Origin: Dipteris shenzhenensis
Taxonomy: Eukaryota; Polypodiophyta; Polypodiopsida; Gleicheniales
Length of the DNA stretch: 64,000 nucleotides
Assembly (NCBI GenBank): GCA_047967505.1
Contig: CM106541.1
Direction: 5' to 3' (one strand)
How positions within the stretch are numbered: position 1 is the first letter of the stretch; each line of letters opens with the position of its first letter. Positions 44,441 to 57,469 of this stretch are shown here, piece by piece. The notes under the pieces were generated by a model. It worked only from the letters and a program-made list of their open reading frames with translations, was not told where the DNA came from and ran no database searches. The position numbers and the translations under genes were made by a program.

Positions 44441-45193
44441 TGCCTAGTATTTCCCTCATCAAATGTCTTCTGTACCTTGTTAACCAAACCTTACCCGGTT
44501 TGAGTCCCTTTAGAGACTTTGTATCGCCCCATCATCGCCAAGTCTCTTCCCAAGACACTGAAGAATGAAAGTAAAATTAACCAGTGATTAGGCCTTGTAG
44601 GCTATGTTTATGTTGATGTATAAATATAGAGGAGGGTGATCCAACTTTAGTCTTAATGAGCAAGGTTAAGTCTCCATAGTTATGGCTTTAATCCCTCTGT
44701 GAGGGATCTTCAAACTTCCGAAGTGCAGTAGGGCTTGTGGAGAGGATCTTGAGCTTCACCTGAAGGTCTTGACTATAGTGGAAGTTGCAGAGAAGGCGGT
44801 GTATTTGTTACGGAGTTTCATGGACCGAATTTGGTATAGCCAGTCGAGACCTGGCTCGATCTTGTGGCTTTCAAAGCTAGTTCACCACCAAAGATGGGAC
44901 TAATGTGACACTCTCCTGCTTGTTTTCACAATGGCACTCAATGGAGCAGGACCCAGACGATATGGTTGAAAAGTCCTCATACAGAGTGACAATGCTAGTG
45001 CATGAAAGTCGAGGGAAAATGACCCTCAAAGGCCTTACCATATTCGAGCTCTTCATTTGGGGATTGAAATATATGATTTAGATGTTCCTCCATCCAAAGA
45101 TTTTAGAAGCGGCTATTGCTTGCACTATTCTGGAATAACGGCAGTACACCTCACCACGGTGGGGGTGGTGAGAAGTGCAGTGGATCTGAATGG

Positions 45194-45198
<5 letters not shown>
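44441..45198. other. No recognised gene
   Basis: Intergenic sequence of mixed composition with nothing assignable. Confidence 0.4.

Positions 45199-45235
<37 letters not shown>
45199..45235. repeat. (GA)n microsatellite
   Basis: An uninterrupted GA run of about 37 bases. It puts a run of Arg-Glu in the plus-strand frame 45,057-45,806, which I regard as spurious. Confidence 0.95.
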
Positions 45236-45236
<1 letters not shown>

Positions 45237-45870
45237 AAACCTCTCACACACAAAATTGAGAAGAAGAGGAGAAAACCCAAGGGATCTCAGGACAAAACCC
45301 CCAAACCGGTGGGAAAACCTCTTCTATACAAGGTAAGATTGTTCCACAATGAGATGCCAAACTGGGGGGGGGGGGGAGCTATATACAGCCTCACCCCCCC
45401 TACAGGTCCGACCAGGGCACGCCTCTTGCTTAGGGAGCCAACTGAGCAGCCCTATAAGTTGGGACTGCCATGCAGCCCTAGAGGGGCCTCTACCCATGCC
45501 CAACAGGGCCAACCAGGCTGCCCACCCCCAGCAGCAAGGACTTCCACGCAGCCTATAGGGGCTGCCTCTTGCCCTACACACCAAGGCCAGCAGCCCTCGG
45601 TGGCCGACCATCAGGTCGGCCCACCTCAGCCTAAGAAAGGCCTCCACCGGGGCAGCTATTTGGGTCCAAGGGCAGCCATGCAGGCCGACAACACTGCCCA
45701 GCAACATGTGCTTGAGCAGCGTGGAGCCTCTAGAGTGGGCAGCTCTCTACCCTCTCTGGGGGCGGGCACACCCACAACAAAGGCCCTCACTCAGCCTAAC
45801 AAGTAAGGCCCTCCCTACCTTCCTAACCCAAACATGTGACATTAGGAGATGACCTCCAACACCCGCTCTT
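45236..45870 (-). other. GC-rich block, possible copia LTR (minus)
   Basis: Clearly more GC-rich than its surroundings, with a run of 13 G at 45,365-45,377. On minus TGTTGGAGGTC starts at 45,861 and is preceded by a purine-rich AGAGCGGG, as an LTR start would be. The far LTR end and a mate were not found. The long frames on both strands here follow from base composition. Confidence 0.3.
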
Positions 45871-47169
45871 AACTCCTGGAGGGAACATGATCTCCAGGGA
45901 GCTGAGTGTGCTGCTGGAAAAATTGGAGGAATCCGTCATGTGATGCTCCGTCCTTGAAGACTGCTACAGATTCTATTGAAGAAGCCCCCTCTTGGCACAA
46001 ACTGTCTCAACACGATCACTGGAAACCTGGTGTGGTTGCTCCTAGACCACAGGTGCTAGATATACTCCTATAGTCCGATACTGGTACAATAATCCAACAG
46101 ATCCAACTGGTGCAACAATCCCACTGATACTGTCGTCGGTGCAAGGTCTGCTTCCTTTGTATCTCAAAGTTATACAGCCCCCATTGAAACCCCCTCTTAG
46201 GTCCAAACTGGTGTACCACGCCCAGATTGATGAACCTGGGCATCCAACAACTCACAAGGATCAATCTGTTGTGTTTAGATTCCCGCAAGCTTCTAGAATG
46301 GTGTAAGTAGCCTCATGTTTTCAGCCTTCTTAATTGATATTGGAAACTTCATTCCCCATTTCTTCACATTCTCTCTAGACGAGACTTTTATATGTTAATG
46401 CATTTTTTCAAGTAATTTGTTTGTACAAATGAATCCCCATGACAGCATGTGTATTACAATTAAGGGATATTTTGGTAATTTTTGGTAGTTTGAAATTTAA
46501 AATTTAAAAGTGATAATTTTGAGTCGAGAGATTGCAATGAGAGAAAGGTAGTACTTCCATTCTCCCACCTCCTCCAACCGAGTCAATTTGATTGAGGTAG
46601 AAGGTAAGAAGAAGGTCAAGAATATTCTATTAGCTCACCATGACGAGTCTTGAGGTATACGTCCTAACCAGCTCTCAAGTTGAAAATTGAAATCGTAATT
46701 AGGTTTCATTCAATCCTACACTTGCGATTATACTTACTATGATTGTAGGTTCCTTCACAATGAATGCATAGTTCAACCTGAGGGCTTCTCTCTAAAAGGT
46801 GCATCCAATGCTCAGATCACAGACACTAGGGTCCCAAATTGTGGATCTAATGCTCACAGTGAAAGCCAACTCTTAAGGTCGATATTAACACACTATTGAA
46901 TGGTCACCTCCAGTTAATAACCACTCGATGCACTATGAATTTGCAACACTCCATGGGTTACCTCCACACAAATATGACCTGATAAAGCTCAAAACTCACT
47001 GAATTTGTAAGTGGTGAAGTCCATCCAATAATGATTAGTAAACTCCAAACTATGCATCTCATTTCTAAACCTTTCTTAAAAATATGACAATACATGCATT
47101 GAGTTTGTTTAATTCAACTTATAGGTGGTGTAAAGATACACCAGTTTTTTGGAACAAGGCATAGAATAT
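45871..47169. other. No recognised gene
   Basis: Near 46,016-46,288 a minus frame of 90 codons shows no family resemblance. GATACTGG / CAACAGATCCAACTGG phrases recur loosely around 46,080-46,150. The remainder is AT-rich. Confidence 0.35.
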
Positions 47170-48850
47170 GTTGTACTATGCTTCTAAATCTCGATTAGAG
47201 TCACCATATTCTAGTATTGCATTTTGATTTGATTGATCAAATCTATCCAAATGATATTTAATGTGGATTGTGATACATTTTTCGACATCATATCCATACT
47301 TCTTTTTTAGACTTTGACCTCTGTCAAAACATCTTGGTTTTGGAACCCATTGATGTTTCTTTTCCAAGCTACCCTTATAAAGTCATTTCATTGTATATTC
47401 TTTTGGGAGTCTTCGGTTCATACCATAAAGTTTCTTTTGGATTAAATGCTAAACTACAACAAAGTGCCCTCTTGAATTTTATCATATGGTACAAACGTTG
47501 ATAAGGACTTGTCACCCTTTCTACCACAATATCTTCAAAGGTAAAAGACATTGCTTAGCTTCTTCCATACTTGTCGTCATATTTCTAACAAATTTAGATC
47601 CTTGTAACTCATGTTGTTCTGGCCAAAAAGACAGATATTCAATGCTCATTAAATTTTATTATCCTTTTAAAGGTTAAACAAAGTCTTCAATTGATTGCTT
47701 ATGACTGTTTATGATATTTTTGCATCATACTTCTAACATGTAAAATAAAGGCCTTTCATTTCATCTATGTCAAGTGCTTTGTTTTTTGCGAGAAAAAATG
47801 TGGTTTCCTCTGATGGAGTTATCATTTCTAATACAGCATAAGTCTTCCATAAATTATCTTCATTCAATGATTAGTGCCTCCATTGCATCACCAGAGCGTT
47901 TTCATGGATTGGATATTTAGTGCATCATCTCCTTGTTTTAAATGTGACTTTATGAATGCTCTCTAATCTACCATCTCTCTAAGATAGCCACTTAAAATTC
48001 TTCCTTTTGAAAGCCTCTGATTTTTTTCCCAATTTGATCTAGCATCTCCTCCATAGTCCAAACATCTCTTGACTTTTATCTTTCCATAGTCCAAACATCT
48101 CTTGACTTTAACTCTCTAGAGATATTCGATCTATTTCTTGTATGTGTGGCCGATAAGAAGAAAACCCATTTCCACTTCTTCAAACATTTTCAAACCAACC
48201 AACGGAGATTGCAAACCAAATATGTATCTATTCCTATTTTTTAATCAAATATGTTATCATCTTGTATGCACAAGAATGCGAGGTGCATCTTTGATCCTTT
48301 GTATTGCCTTCATGATGGATGTTGACACTTGACTACTATCATGTTCATGAAAGCTATCAATCATGCATCACAAAATATCAATATCCATGTACTAATACTG
48401 GTTTTTGTCCACAATTTTCCTCCATTTGAGGAGGAGTGTGATGCCAACATTGTTGTATTTTGATCCATTCCATCAATGGCGATGCGCATGGAGTTATTGA
48501 TATTTGAAATGGATTCCCTCCCTTGAACAAGCATACACCATTCTAGCATCATGCACATGATGTAAATGGATAGCTCTCCATTTCATATATCTTCCTAATA
48601 GCTTCTCACATTTACTAGGTTTAATGGCATTTTTCAAATCTTCAAATATATTGCATTTTTGAGATCCTTTCCTTCGATATTGTCTCGATTTGCAAAATTT
48701 TTCACACCAAATTTTATATAAGGTTAGCCTTGAAATTATGCTTTCTTCTCTACCTTGTAAAGTTTTATTAACAATTTCTAGCACCTTCTTCTTTGTCATT
48801 CCCAAGGGAAGATGATACTGGCATTCTAGACTTCCATCCAACATTCTAGA
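47170..48850 (-). pseudogene. DUF7869-like transposase-type gene remnant
   Basis: On minus from 48,844 the sequence reads, with frameshifts: KCNIFEDLKNAIKPSKCEKL; then RYMKWRAIHLHHVHDARMVY; then IAIDGMDQNTTML near 48,490-48,450; then KNRNRYIFG, LVGLKMFEEVEMGFLLIGHTY and EIDRIS at about 48,240-48,125. The order (CxxC-like Lys-rich block, helical block, DGMDQ, ENKNR, FLxxGHTxxxID) is that of a widespread but little-studied family in plants and animals that I take to be DUF7869-like. Its fold is thought nuclease-like (inference). Patches of coding character continue to 47,176. Many stops make it a pseudogene. Confidence 0.55.
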
Positions 48851-51416
48851 CTTCCATCCGACATTCTCTGTTGAAGATGAGGCTATGGAAATACATTGTT
48901 TTCAAGAATTTGGTTTAATGCTACAATTGCATTCATAGTTCTTCTTCATCACTGTAGGCATTTCCATGGATTTTATGATCCACCTTGTCTTTCACCTCTA
49001 CCCAAATGCTCCAGTCAACCACCAAAAATGTCGATTGCAAATGACTATCACATTAAAAATCGCCACCAATCAACATTTACAGAGTCTTGTCTTCAAGCTC
49101 TTATGACATTGTTGAAGGAAGAAAGAAAAATCTTAAAGAAGATAGCCATGTTTGTTAGTCGGTGTCTTACCCATGCATATGGCCTCACATAATATTTTGT
49201 AAATTTTCTAATGCAAAGTCTCTTGCGCTAAATTTGAATGAGTTATTTCCATACTCTCTTCAGATAGAATTATATTTCTCTTAGGTTTTTCTATGATTCG
49301 TCACCTCTTAACACTCACATACTTTCATTGTTGAGAATAGTATCTTTCATTTTCCACTTGTGAGACCCTTATCCATTGAACCCAGTTCTCTTGAATCTTC
49401 ATCTATAAAGTCAAAATGTTGAGTGGTCTTGATAATTATTTGATTCTTTACAATATCTTAGAAGTGGAAATCTTGCTGACAAGTTCTTTGAAGTCAATCG
49501 ATCACCAACAACCCTTGACATGTGTGGCCAAGTTATTTCTCCTTCATAGTTAGTTATTAGGCCATCTATATCCTCCACTCTAGACAAAACATCATAGGTA
49601 CCATCCATATCCCCCACTCTTGTTAAAATATCACGACGAATATCTATAATACCATCAATCGTTGTTGTTCCATCGATTATCTGACCAACCACTTTATTTG
49701 TTTCCTTTGTGATCCCATATTCTCATTCTCAATGCGAGGTAAGTCTTCTGTACTAGGTCACTTTACAATACAAGAAACCTCTTCTATGTCAACATCAACA
49801 TCACTTTATAATATTAGATATGCCCTCAATACTTGTGACCAAGTCACTATCATGGTCTTCATAGTTACTAGAGTTTCTTCATTTGGAGATCTTTTGTGTA
49901 CCTCATTTCTTCTAATACATTCCAAAGTGAAGCTCCACATTGAAGGAAACTATCTTAGACAAATTTGATTTCAAGAAAGCTAGCACCCATTCAAGAAACA
50001 ATCTTCCTCCACATTGAAGGAAACTATCTTAGAGAAATTCAATTTCAAGAAAGCTAGTTCCCCTTTAATAGTATTATGGAGTTGTAAATGTGAAGTCTAA
50101 CCATTAACATACAAAGAAAATTTTGACCATAGCCCTTGATTCTACTAATTGCTAATACTTCTCTAAAGCAAGAGAACATCTCAACACTTTCTCCCACAAA
50201 ATAAGTTTTCTTTTTATGACAAGTCTGTCTTTGGAATGGTTTCATCTCAATTCCAAAGAGTTCTAGGTACTTGCATTTAAAAAGTGTCCAATTTTCACCC
50301 AATGCTTCAAAGTCTCCATCTAGATATTTATTGTACCTTGGAGCTGACACCTCAAGGATTCAACTATGGCTAAAAGAAAATGATTCAACCAAACTGTGAA
50401 GTAAGAACACCAAGCTACCAACCAAAGAGTGAATGGGCAAAGGCCAAGGTGAAGTGGGAAGCAATTCATACCCCCTTATCAGCATTATGTACTGGGTAAA
50501 GTAGGGTGGTGCTATGCAGTAAGGCATGGCAGTGAAGGGCCCCAATTGTTAGAAGCCTTTGGCAGATGTCACAGATAATGAAGATAAGATTCAAAAAGTT
50601 TAAATGTGTCAATAGGATCTGATACGACATAATAGCATCTAAACCCTTTTAAAAAAGGAGTGCAAATGGTTGCAAATGTGATGTTGATATCATGAATGTC
50701 AAAAGTGGCCATGTTTATAAAGTCATAGAGTTCTATGAGTTACCATTGTTCATGATACCAAGGCAACCAGTGTTCATAGAGTGTGTTCTCTAAGCTAGTT
50801 GTATTGGATAGTTGATTTTGTCTCAGTAATAGAGTAAGGCTATGTCCAATTCATGTGCATAAAACCCTTGTTATCTCTATTCATCATTCACTTTCTGAGT
50901 TTTTTTTTTTCTCTTGTGCCCTACACTACATATTCACTACACATTGATTTGAATTACTCATGAAAGAGGAAAAACCTTGCTCGTCTTCTAGAAATGGTAA
51001 TCGCCTTACAAACTTGTAACAAAAAAAATGGCCAAGAATGATCCAAAGCACTAGCATGCAATAAAATTATTTGGAATTAACATTTGGTGATCCTATTGGA
51101 GAGAGTGATGTGGTTTATGTTGGATAAACCAATGGAGTGCAATTGAACCGATGGTAGTAAATGTCAAAGCTGCTAGACACAAGAACACAACTGAGATACC
51201 AACATTAAAGAGAAGAGTGGATCACCAGAATCAAAGGTCAAACAAGAAGGCTCTAGATGATCATCAAAAAGAAGAGAAACCCTTAACTGAGGGAAGTGAC
51301 TAGGATGAAGAGTGTTCCACCACCAACACTGAACAAATGAGAGGAAGTAGGAAGCGACACCAAGATATTCAAAGGACCCCACCTCTAACAAATTTGGTGA
51401 GTTTTGGTGCAAGAAC
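48851..51416. other. Mostly unassigned, short coding-like minus frames
   Basis: A short duplication occurs at 48,824-48,855 (TTCTAGACTTCCATCC twice). CATTCAAGAAACAATCTTCC / ACATTGAAGGAAACTATCTTAGA repeats near 49,940-50,030. Minus frames at 49,692-49,411 (Asp/Ile/Gly repeats such as DGIID, VGDMDGT, VEDIDG) and 50,350-50,054 are not recognised. Confidence 0.35.
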
Positions 51417-51524
51417 AAGGAAGTAGATCATCACAACCATCATAAGGGCAAAGACCAAATTGTGTGAAATAAGGAAGTAGATCATCACAACCATCATAAT
51501 GGTAAAGAATAAATGATGTGAAAC
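51417..51524. repeat. Two tandem 54-bp units
   Basis: The units AAGGAAGTAGATCATCACAA... start at 51,417 and 51,471, about 85% alike. Confidence 0.85.
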
Positions 51525-51549
51525 AAGCTAGAATGGATAGATTTGGAGC

Positions 51550-53540
51550 TTGTCTACCACAAGCCCACCACAAGGCACCAATGTAGCAAGACAACCAAAA
51601 TTCCAAATGAAATTCCGAAAATTCGAGGGACATAAGGGAGACAAGCCAATCTCATCTATAATATTTCTTATGAATGGACACAACTCTACAAGTCAACACA
51701 AACGAAGAGTACTTTATCTATTTCCTACCACTTGCATGAACAAATCCATCAAATCATATGATTAGTACCTTGATGATAAGCTTTCCATGTGGGATGATTT
51801 GAAGCTATATTCTTCCAAAGGCTTGAGTATGAATTTAGCAACAAAGATGTATTTTTGAAGCTCAATTGACTCAACCAACCAAAAATAAAATCAATGTATG
51901 ACTTTGTTATACATGAATGAGGGTGCCGACCAATCAACTCAACAATGCAAAAGATGAAGCATCTTGGTGGTTCTTGTTGGGTAAGTTATCTACAATATAA
52001 AATGTCATCATGGTACTAGTTGATAATTGGTCTCACCCATCATGCTGAGTTGGACAACATGGAGATGATGTACGTAACAAAACCATTTGACATATTGCTC
52101 AACAATGTGATTGCTATTGATTAGGGGACCATGGAGCCCTGGAAAAAGAAGAAAGTGTTGATTCAAGGAGTTGGATAGTGACCAAGAAGATGAAGACAAA
52201 GTGGTGATAAAGAAAGACACCAAGATTGAGGAGGAAGAGAAAAAAAAAATTTTAAAAGAAATGGGCATCAAGGGCACCCTAGACAAGGGTGAAGCATGGT
52301 TCCACAATACAACACATTAGAGGTTGGTGATGCCCATGGGCATGTTCACTGATGTTTACATCAAGATTGGTGGATCCTACATCATAGCCATGTTCATCTT
52401 GATCAACATGGAAAGACAAGAAGATACCCAATGCTGTTGGGATGACCATGGTTAAAGGGTGCCAAGGTTCTCCATGATTGGGGTGGAGACACCCTCACAA
52501 TCACCCAAGACAAAAAGTAATTGTAGATACCAATGGGAAAGAGAACAATCCATAATAATTGCAAATTCAAATGCCTACAGGTAGAAGAGACCTACACATT
52601 TGATATTTAGGAGAAGCTACTCACCCTCAACATTATGCCTATCTCTATGATTAATGCAATGTGGGTGGAATAATTGAAAGACCGATGGGGAAGACAAAGA
52701 GTTCCAAGTGGCCTTCCCAGAAGGCTTCACTAGACTTTAGGAGCAAAGAGATCTCTAAGAACTACCAACGAACTAAATCAGATGCTCAGCCCAGTAGGGT
52801 AGCGAATGAATCACAAAAGGTTAAGCAATCAATGAAATCAAAGTGGCATCGCTTGAAGCACCAAATTGATCCAAAACAATGAAGGACTTCCCAACAATTT
52901 TTCAAGTAAATTGAAGTACTCTTTAGGGAGTACAAAGATGTATTGGCCCAGGAATACACAAATTTGAAGGGGCTCATGCCAACAAGCTTGATTCAAAACC
53001 AAACCCCCTGAATTCTAGATAAATCCATTTGGTAGTAGCGATACCAAATAAACCCCAACTATGACAAGTTAGTAAAGGCACAGATTGATCAATTTCTTAA
53101 GGTAAGATTCATCCACCTGGTCGATTGAAGGTATTGGTTATTTCCAATCATCATTGTACCAAAAAAGAATGGAAATTTGTGAGTCTACATCGATGACTAC
53201 CAAAAGTTGAACAAACTTAAAGCAAAACATTAAAGACCCATTCTCATTACCATTCATGAACACCACTTTAGACAAGGTGGCTCAAGATGTATTCATTCAT
53301 GGATGGATAAAGTGGGTACAATAATATAGCACGAGCCAAAGAAGATAATGAATGGATCATGTTCATCACCAAATGTGGGCCATATTCAAGCAAAGTGATG
53401 CCAATTGGATTGAAGAATGTGCCAATCGCTTCATGATGGAAACCTTCCAATAGCACATCAAGGAATTCCTTCATATATTCGTAGATTATTTCTCAATCTA
53501 TAGTATGAAACACAAACACACTTGGTATATTTGTAAAAGG
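51550..53540 (+). pseudogene. Ty3/gypsy gag-to-RT remnant
   Basis: The gag start (51,550 on, KFRKFEGHKGDKP, later LDDKLSMWDDLK) is followed by a Lys/Glu-rich part (52,170-52,300) and a possible protease near 52,330-52,420. From 52,915 the RT region reads LFREYKDVLA, then INPNYDKLVKAQIDQFL, FPIIIVPKKNGNL, IDDYQKLN and, after frameshifts, ITKCGPY, LKNVP and VDYFSIYS, where YLDDF is expected. The sequence stops right after that box at about 53,540, where another LTR begins. Numerous stops show age. Confidence 0.7.
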
Positions 53541-53545
53541 TTTTC

Positions 53546-53850
53546 TACTAACTACATTAGCTAGCAATGTCATTTGATGGATAGTGGCAAGTCGGTAGAG
53601 CTAGAATTATGTCTTGGAGCCAAATAGGCCCAAGTTAATTATTAAGAATGAGATAAGAGAGTGGTATAAAGGGAATAGGGTTAGACCTCCCTTCAAAAGG
53701 TGGCATGTATAAAAGGCCAAAGGGTTGACTCTGGTCTTCACTTATTGGTTGCACACATTGGAATACAAGCTCTCCTCCTCCTCTTTGGAATCATCTCTTG
53801 CTCCCTAATACTACCTCTTGTGAATGCCATGTTCTCTTGTCCTCTTCCCA
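53546..53850 (+). repeat. LTR-like repeat, copy 1 (truncated)
   Basis: It matches 56,268-56,560 from the LTR start (TACTAACTACATTAG against TGTTAAGTACATTAG) through a TATA-like TATAAAAGGCC at 53,707-53,717 to CCTCTTCCC. Sequence beyond diverges, so the 3' part of this LTR was lost. Confidence 0.72.
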
Positions 53851-54390
53851 CTATCACGTGGTAATCCCACTCTATAGAGACCTCAAATATTGGATGAACG
53901 GGCAAATACTAGCTCCTACGTCCACTAATCTTGAGATAGTCAAACCCCCAAATGACCCCCAATGCTTTCCCAAGGTACCTGTTAGCAAATTAGGCCAGTA
54001 CTTTGAAAGTGACAACACCAATACAATACTTCCCATCTCCTACCAAGGTAAGAGTGTGACTACAATCTTGGATGGTGGAGCTAGTGTAGGCATCGTCACT
54101 AAGCAATACTAGGCCAAGTGGAGACGACCTAGGATGGATAGCACAAACCTCATATTCAAATTAGCTAATGGAGCAATAGCCCAACCGGAGACATCAAGAT
54201 TAAGACCTTTGATCTGACCTATCAAATGTGGTTTGTGGTAATGGACTTCCCCAACAAACCAAATGGCTATGAAATTATATTAGGTAGACCTTTCATACAA
54301 ACTGCAGGATTGGTCCATGACTGGAGAGCTCAAATAGAATATTTACGTAAGGATGAGCAAGTCATGAGGGTGGATCTCTAGACTTGGAGG
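53851..54390 (+). pseudogene. Gypsy retropepsin remnant
   Basis: Near 54,030-54,110 the plus strand reads PISYQGKSVTTILDGGASVGIVT, with landmark residues DGGAS at about 54,068-54,082, the active-site region of gypsy proteases. Later pieces in other frames (FKLANGA near 54,155, GRPFIQT near 54,285) match the flap and the ILGRPW-type motif. No gag lies between it and the LTR at 53,546, so a deletion joined LTR to protease. Confidence 0.62.
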
Positions 54391-56256
54391 GATCATCCTT
54401 TGTCAGGGAATCTATTTGCAATCGAATCTTACACCACCATTGGGTCAACATTAGTAAACATGTTCAAAGGTTGTAAAGAAGAGGACAACAAATAGAGTAT
54501 CGAAGACTCTTGGAGTGCTCCTCTATCTATGTTAGAAGACTCACTAAATTGGATGCATAGACTCATTGCAATAGATCTGCCAAGTGCTAAAGGAACTCGA
54601 TTTATGCACCCTAACAATGATAAACCTACCACCACTACACCTTTTTACACATAAGAGTGGTACTACCTAATCAATTGAACCTACATAATGCCATTGATAC
54701 TAAGGAGATAGATATTACTCCCACGTTCCAATGATAATGATGAATTATTTTCATTGGTAACTTTCTCAAAAGAAACTTCAGCTCAATGAAAACAAAAGAT
54801 CTCTGAGACATTGCGGTCCTACTCACATTTGCTACAAATAACATATATCACTTTATTATGGTGATACATGTAAGAGACTGTAATTGACAAAGGCACAAGA
54901 AGGTTTGGATCACAAAGACACTATGATGTAAACACTCAAATGTTCTTGTATCATGATCAACTTGATCCATCTATAGCCACAAAAATCTAAGTAGAAACCC
55001 TATTTAAGTTTGAGCCTATGACATCGATAACCAAGAATACACTGGCAATAGCTACACAAGAACCTACTCCTAAAAAGGGAATCATGACTCTAGAACCTAT
55101 TGCAAGGTCCACAAAGGGCAAGGCAATGATAGTTCAAGGCCTTGCTGGGTTTTCCCACAAGGAAATACAAAACCACTCTTTTAGTGGAGCATTCAACCCA
55201 TGGAAACAAAATCTTCACCAAAAAAGGGTACACAACCCTAACAACTTCATCAAGGTCTAGGGCTAGTCAGAGACACATCAACCCCCTGTGTCCCAAGGCA
55301 CTCCTCCACATATAGAACAATAAGTGGTCCTACACCAACAACTCTATGGGATGAGTTTGATTGCAAGGTGAATCTGATGACATCAACATGGACTAGATGA
55401 GTTTCTTGTGATCCTCAAATATTTTTTTCGATTTCATGTCCCTCCTCTTTTACTTCTCATTCTTCTTCTTATGGTCAACACTAGTACCCACTTAACCATT
55501 TGAGCCTCCCAATGTAATATCATTTTTAATTTAGAGGACTTTCCTATAACCCACGATGCTCTAAACCTTTTTATCTATAGTGCTCATTTTAGGAGTTTGT
55601 ATGGTGTATTATCAGACTCCTCTCAATATAATGACTCAAATAATTAAAGCTTCAGATCATGCCACAACCTTATTGGGTCAAAAAATTTCCAAGAAAATCC
55701 CTCAATGACATATAATCCATAAAATGGCTTTTAAAATTTTCCTATGCAAAGAAGAGATACAAAATGTCATGCACAAATCCACGTTCAAACATGGCGTGTC
55801 AAAGACATAGTCTGATGAGAATCCAATAAAAGTTCCACTCAAATCAAATATCAGACTTAAGGAGGAGCATCATAACATTAACACCACTAGGATCTTACAT
55901 CAACCTTTACTAACACTTTTTTGTCACTACCTTACACCTTAGAATTTTCTTTTTCTTCCATTTTCTTTGGAAGATCATAAGTATTCAACTTCAATCCATC
56001 CACCCAATGTCTAGCCATTGCAATCACTCAAGTCTTGTCATACCAATTATAGTAGAATCCAGTGTTGGTTTGTTGGTTTGTTATACCGATTATAGAGTAG
56101 AATCCGATGCTAGAACCAACACCTCACCAAAGGGACTCTTCATCCTACTGGCACACTTCCATAACAGAGGATCTACCCTACGAGCCAATGATCTTCAGTG
56201 ACAACCCTCCAACAACCATGACCATAGCACAATCTAAGGGACTGGATCAAGAACAT
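54391..56256. other. Decayed retroelement interior, not assignable
   Basis: Between the protease remnant and the 3' LTR, frames are short. 55,018-55,260 (plus, 80 codons, Lys/Gln/Asn rich) has no recognised family. RT, RNase H and integrase motifs are missing, which fits a deleted element. Confidence 0.4.
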
Positions 56257-56267
56257 GAAGGGGGGCA
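56257..56267 (+). other. Polypurine tract before LTR copy 2
   Basis: GAAGGGGGGCA directly precedes TGTTAAG, as expected for a plus-strand element's 3' LTR. Confidence 0.7.
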
Positions 56268-56745
56268 TGTTAAGTACATTAGTTGGCAATGCCATTTCAT
56301 GGATAGTGGCAAGTCAAGATTGTGCCTTGGAGCCAAATAGGCCCAAGTTGATTGTAAAGAATGAGGAAAGAGAGTAGTATAAAGGGAATAGGTTTGGCCC
56401 TCCCTTCAAAAGGTAGCATGTATAAAAGGCCAAATGGTTGACTTTGGTCTTCATTTGCTGGTTGCACATTGGAATACAAGCTCTCCTACCCCTCTTTGGA
56501 GTTGTCTCTTGTTCCTCATAGCGCCTTTCATGAATGCCATGTTCTCTTCTCCTCTTCCCTTATTCTTCTCCTCCTCTCCCTTCTCCTTATGGATTCATGC
56601 TCGCAACAAGCTGGGAGTCACTAAAGTGACACTAGTGGATAGCAATTGCATGCATTGCTCTCAACCTGGAGTAGCTTGGAGGAGTATTCCATCAACACTC
56701 CTACAAGATTCCCATGACATGTGAGTCACCATCAAACTACACATA
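56268..56745 (+). repeat. LTR copy 2 (3' LTR) of deleted gypsy element
   Basis: It begins TGTTAAGTACATTAG, with TATAAAAGGCC at 56,422-56,432. It extends past the truncation point of copy 1. The right end is uncertain, perhaps at CACTACA-like text near 56,745. Confidence 0.65.
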
Positions 56746-57469
56746 TTCCAAACATTTAGAGACAAAATAATTTCCCTCAACCCATACTTGTATGTACTTT
56801 ATGTGTCCTTAAGGGTGTTGCTAGTTCACACAATCTCTAATAAAGGCATCATAGCGAAAAGTTCAAGATTGATGCCGTACAAAATATGAAGTAGGCAAAC
56901 AAGTTCAAGATTGATGCCATACAAAAGATGTAGGCAAACAATGTCAAGAAAGTAGGCACGTTCGTGGTGATACTATTGGATAGTCCATGGCGATACTATT
57001 GGATAGTCCATGGCTTTGACAAGCCCGGATGAACCAAGATTGACGTTCCAACCAAATCACCATCTACAAGGGTAAAAATAAGTTCCACGATGTTTGCCCA
57101 TAATTAGTGGAAGGAGTTAATATGATTGATAGGTTTGATGATGATCTAGAGGAAAAATAGCTCAAGAAAAATCCACATATGGTAGTATTGTTTAAGGTCA
57201 ACGTAATTCAAATAATGGACAAGTATGTATTGTCAAAAAATTAACTCTATCTCAAGATGGTACTCTTGCTGAGCCAAACTTTAGAGCACTAGAGTTAGAC
57301 AACTTTGAAGAGGTCATTGTTGTAGAAAAGGGCATTGAATGGAAACATTAACATTCTTGATGTATTAAATATGATGATTTTTCTTATCTCAACATGGGCT
57401 CTAAAGGAGATTTGCAATTTGTTTGAGTAAGTTCAAAGCTAGCTCCAACATTTCAAACAGACTTGCACA
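56746..57469. other. Unassigned, with two short tandem units
   Basis: GATACTATTGGATAGTCCATGGC occurs twice in tandem near 56,970-57,013. GTTCAAGATTGATGCC recurs at 56,861 and 56,902. No gene is supported. Confidence 0.5.

Noticed and set aside
45057-45806. 249-codon plus frame with Arg-Glu repeats and Pro/Gln-rich tail
   Set aside because: The Arg-Glu run is a GA microsatellite and the rest is a GC-rich block open on both strands. No domain is visible.
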